Below are positions 61,641 through 64,000 of a stretch of 64,000 nt of DNA, piece by piece. The position numbers and the translations under genes were made by a program. The DNA lies in NCBI RefSeq assembly GCF_038502225.1, contig NC_091292.1, forward strand, positions 45,914,699-45,978,698, given 5' to 3'. The DNA comes from Cherax quadricarinatus (Eukaryota > Arthropoda > Malacostraca > Decapoda > Parastacidae). The stretch's first letter is position 1; every line of letters begins with the position of its first letter. The notes beneath the pieces were generated by a model. It saw only the letters and a program-made list of their open reading frames with translations. It was not told the origin of the DNA and did not search any database.

Positions 61641-62692
61641 CGGTTCAGTACCAATACTTGTGATGAAGTTTAGCTGACATAGTAGAACAAATACAAGGTC
61701 TCCCAGAGATCCACACCAATTTAGTTGAAAAACAGATGTTATAGATGAACAATACAATGGAACTTCAGTTTAATATTTTGGTCTTGACTTAGTGAAGCTT
61801 GGATTTTATGGGATGTGCAATCCTGTTATTTCTCTTTATATTACATATTATTGTAATACTTCGTCTGAGGCTGCCGATGTGAGGTCTTCCGTGCTCAGGG
61901 CAGCCACCTTACTTCTTCCTTCTCTCTAAATACTGAAATATGTAGAAAATATTTGTTTTTGTAAATAAGGTAAAGTTTCACTATACAAAGCTAGAATTTT
62001 TTTTTTTTAATTTTGAAAGTCACATACAAGTTGATTTTTGCATCCCTAGCAAGCTACATGTTGATGTTTATATCATTGTAACAGTTACAGGATAAGATCT
62101 TGACATATAGTTTCGTTTAGTTGGACTTATCTGTTTGTCCTGGGAATGACCAGGTGGTGAGATATGGGAATAACCTGGTGGTGGTGGTAGGAAATGGAGT
62201 TGATTTGGTGGTAGCGGAGAAATGCAGGTGATATGATGGTGGTGATGTTAGTAGTGGTGGTGATATTGATAGGATGAATACTGAAGTAGTGGTTATTGTG
62301 GTGTTAATACTTATGAGGTGGTGATAGTGGTGGTGGTCGTTATGGTTACCCTAATGGTAGGGATGAGGGTGAGTTATTAACTGATAAAAACAAAATATAT
62401 TCACAGCAAACCTGTATTTATAAGCTACGTTTCGTTCTAAGTGGAAAATAGAACAATCAATGTGAACTGACGTTATATTCAGAAAAAGATAACATGAGAA
62501 GATTAGAGATTAGATGTTATCTGTAGCTGAGGTGTTTTTGTACACCAGCACCACCTTTGTTTCATGATCAGTTTCATAATGAGTTTTATTGCAAAATGAC
62601 TGGCGATATTGTGGTATCAAAAATATGTTTGATTACGGCTTCCAAGCATTGTCTCGAGGCCTAGATGTCTTTATTAGCTACGAGAACAGTTT
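61641..62692. other. Intergenic, no gene recognised
   Basis: A GGT/GTG-rich low-complexity stretch at 62150-62370. No coding motif. Confidence 0.5.
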
Positions 62693-63408
62693 ACCTGGAG
62701 TTTACCTGGAGAGAGTTCCGGGGGTCAACGCCCCCGCGGCCCGGTCTGTGACCAGGCCTCCTGGTGGATCAGAGCCTGATCAACCAGGCTGTTGCTGCTG
62801 GCTGCACGCAAACCAACGTACGAGCCACAGCCCGGCTGATCAGGAACTGACTTTAGGTGCTTGTCCAGTGCCAGCTTGAAGACTGCCAGGGGTCTGTTGG
62901 TAATCCCCCTTATGTGTGCTGGGAGGCAGTTGAACAGTCTCGGGCCCCTGACACTTATTGTATGGTCTCTTAACGTGCTAGTGACACCCCTGCTTTTCAT
63001 TGGGGGGATGGTGCATCGTCTGCCAAGTCTTTTGCTTTCGTAGTGAGTGATTTTCGTGTGCAAGTTCGGTACTAGTCCCTCTAGGATTTTCCAAGTGTAT
63101 ATAATCATTTATCTCTCCCGCCTGCGTTCCAGGGAATACAGGTTTAGGAACCTCAGGCGCTCCCAATAATTGAGGTGTTTTATCTCCGTTATGCGCGCCG
63201 TGAAAGTTCTCTGTACATTTTCTAGGTCGGCAATTTCACCTGCCTTGAAAGGTGCTGTTAGTGTGCAGCAATATTCCAGCCTAGATAGAACAAGTGACCT
63301 GAAGAGTGTCATCATGGGCTTGGCCTCCCTAGTTTTGAAGGTTCTCATTATCCATCCTGTCATTTTTCTAGCAGATGCGATTGATACAATGTTATGGTCC
63401 TTGAAGGT
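62693..63408 (-). pseudogene. CR1-type LINE, 5'-truncated second copy of the 15199 element
   Basis: Nearly identical to 15205-15921. It contains the C-terminal region of ORF2 in two frames (63447-63109 and 63108-62725), with HIRGITNRPLAVFKLALDKH and LNYWERLRFLNLYSLERRRE. Similarity ends at GTCCTTGAAGGTG (63408), where unrelated sequence begins, a typical 5' truncation. The 3' end (ACCTGGAG repeated twice) matches that at 15199-15215, but here no (AT)n array follows. Confidence 0.9.
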
Positions 63409-64000
63409 GTATGTTCTTACTTTACGAGATGTGAGTATATAACACACAATTCCTCATATTGTGAGTTTTTCATGTATTTTTCTCCTCAAGAACTCTGGTA
63501 TGTAGACGATATGGCGTTTTATATATTCAGAGTTTATTGCGCCCTTATGTGGGATCTTTAAGATTTAATTCATGTTGGTCTTGTTAGTTCACCAGTAGTT
63601 GTTCACGCGATAACAGCTACTTTGATTTTGTACATTAACAGGACTTTGGCTATGTTGTTCATAATGATCCTTGTTGGTACCACGATTTTCTGTTTGCTTA
63701 ACATTTACTCATTTAAATTGTTGAGAATGAGACATTATCATTGATTGGTGAACTAAAATTTGCAACAGATTAAACAGAGCATCATTATTTACATGTTGTT
63801 ATAGTGATTACGGAATTTATGTACTCCAGAGAATAATTAAAACTATCTTTGATCTACATATCTTTTTTAGAACTTCATCGATACAATGAAATTCTTTATA
63901 ACTCAGTAACTTCACCTTTCACGACACACTAACAGAATAATATGGTATATCATTGGGATTCTTTATCAGTGCTGTACTCGCTAACATATTTATGGAGTCA
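63409..64000. other. Intergenic, no feature recognised
   Basis: A/T-rich unique sequence to the end of the window. Confidence 0.5.

Overview
This window looks like repeat-dense intergenic DNA from an arthropod, most likely a decapod crustacean of the crayfish or lobster type. That is an inference from the mix of repeat families. I found no convincing host protein gene, tRNA, rRNA or CRISPR array. Nearly every coding-like stretch is a piece of a retroelement, separated by long (AT)n arrays and one very large satellite.

Layout. 1-11570: an RTE-like LINE with one frameshift (copy 1), then a decayed Tx1/L1-like LINE split in two by a second, 5'-truncated RTE copy whose 940-codon frame is still open. 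11571-15200: an LTR-like repeat, (AT)n arrays, an RT remnant and two short non-coding Penelope-like (PLE) palindromes. 15199-19560 (minus): a nearly full CR1-type LINE whose first protein has a PHD-like finger and three CCCH fingers. 20860-22701 (minus): the 3' half of a LINE with a restriction-like endonuclease; 51408-52441 holds the 5' half of the same kind of element. 22800-27285: remnants, a third RTE copy and a (CT)n tract. 27286-35463: a CR1-type LINE split by a recent PLE at 29259-33421. 36797-42429: a 31-bp tandem satellite. 42430-45250: PLE and LINE remnants. 45790-48760 (minus): an L2/CR1-type LINE with an SGNH esterase. 49945-52441: two more LINE fragments. 53117-54360: a CR1 3' end and an LTR-like repeat. 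54650-61237 (minus): an I/Jockey-type LINE with a gag-like ORF1, APE endonuclease, RT and RNase H, inserted with a 14-bp target duplication into a satellite-like repeat. 62693-63408: a 5'-truncated second copy of the 15199 CR1.

The most interesting system is the set of PLE palindromes. Each is a pair of inverted arms, with or without coding sequence between them. Where both ends can be read, the element has a one-sided tail of about 30-33 bp and a 14-bp target duplication. Every well-preserved arm carries a compact hammerhead-ribozyme-like motif. Its stems I and II differ in sequence but keep their pairing between three families. The core is UUGAUAA instead of CUGAUGA, a change that keeps the 3-8 pair as U-A. 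The stem III strand (ACGU or AGCGCU) is self-complementary, which would suit a dimeric ribozyme. These structures were folded by eye and have not been tested.

Other notable points are the satellite whose 31-bp unit leaves all three forward frames open and puts a GTAAGT donor-like site in each unit on the other strand, a precise in-place 169-bp inversion inside a CR1 copy, and several clean nested insertions that give a relative age order.
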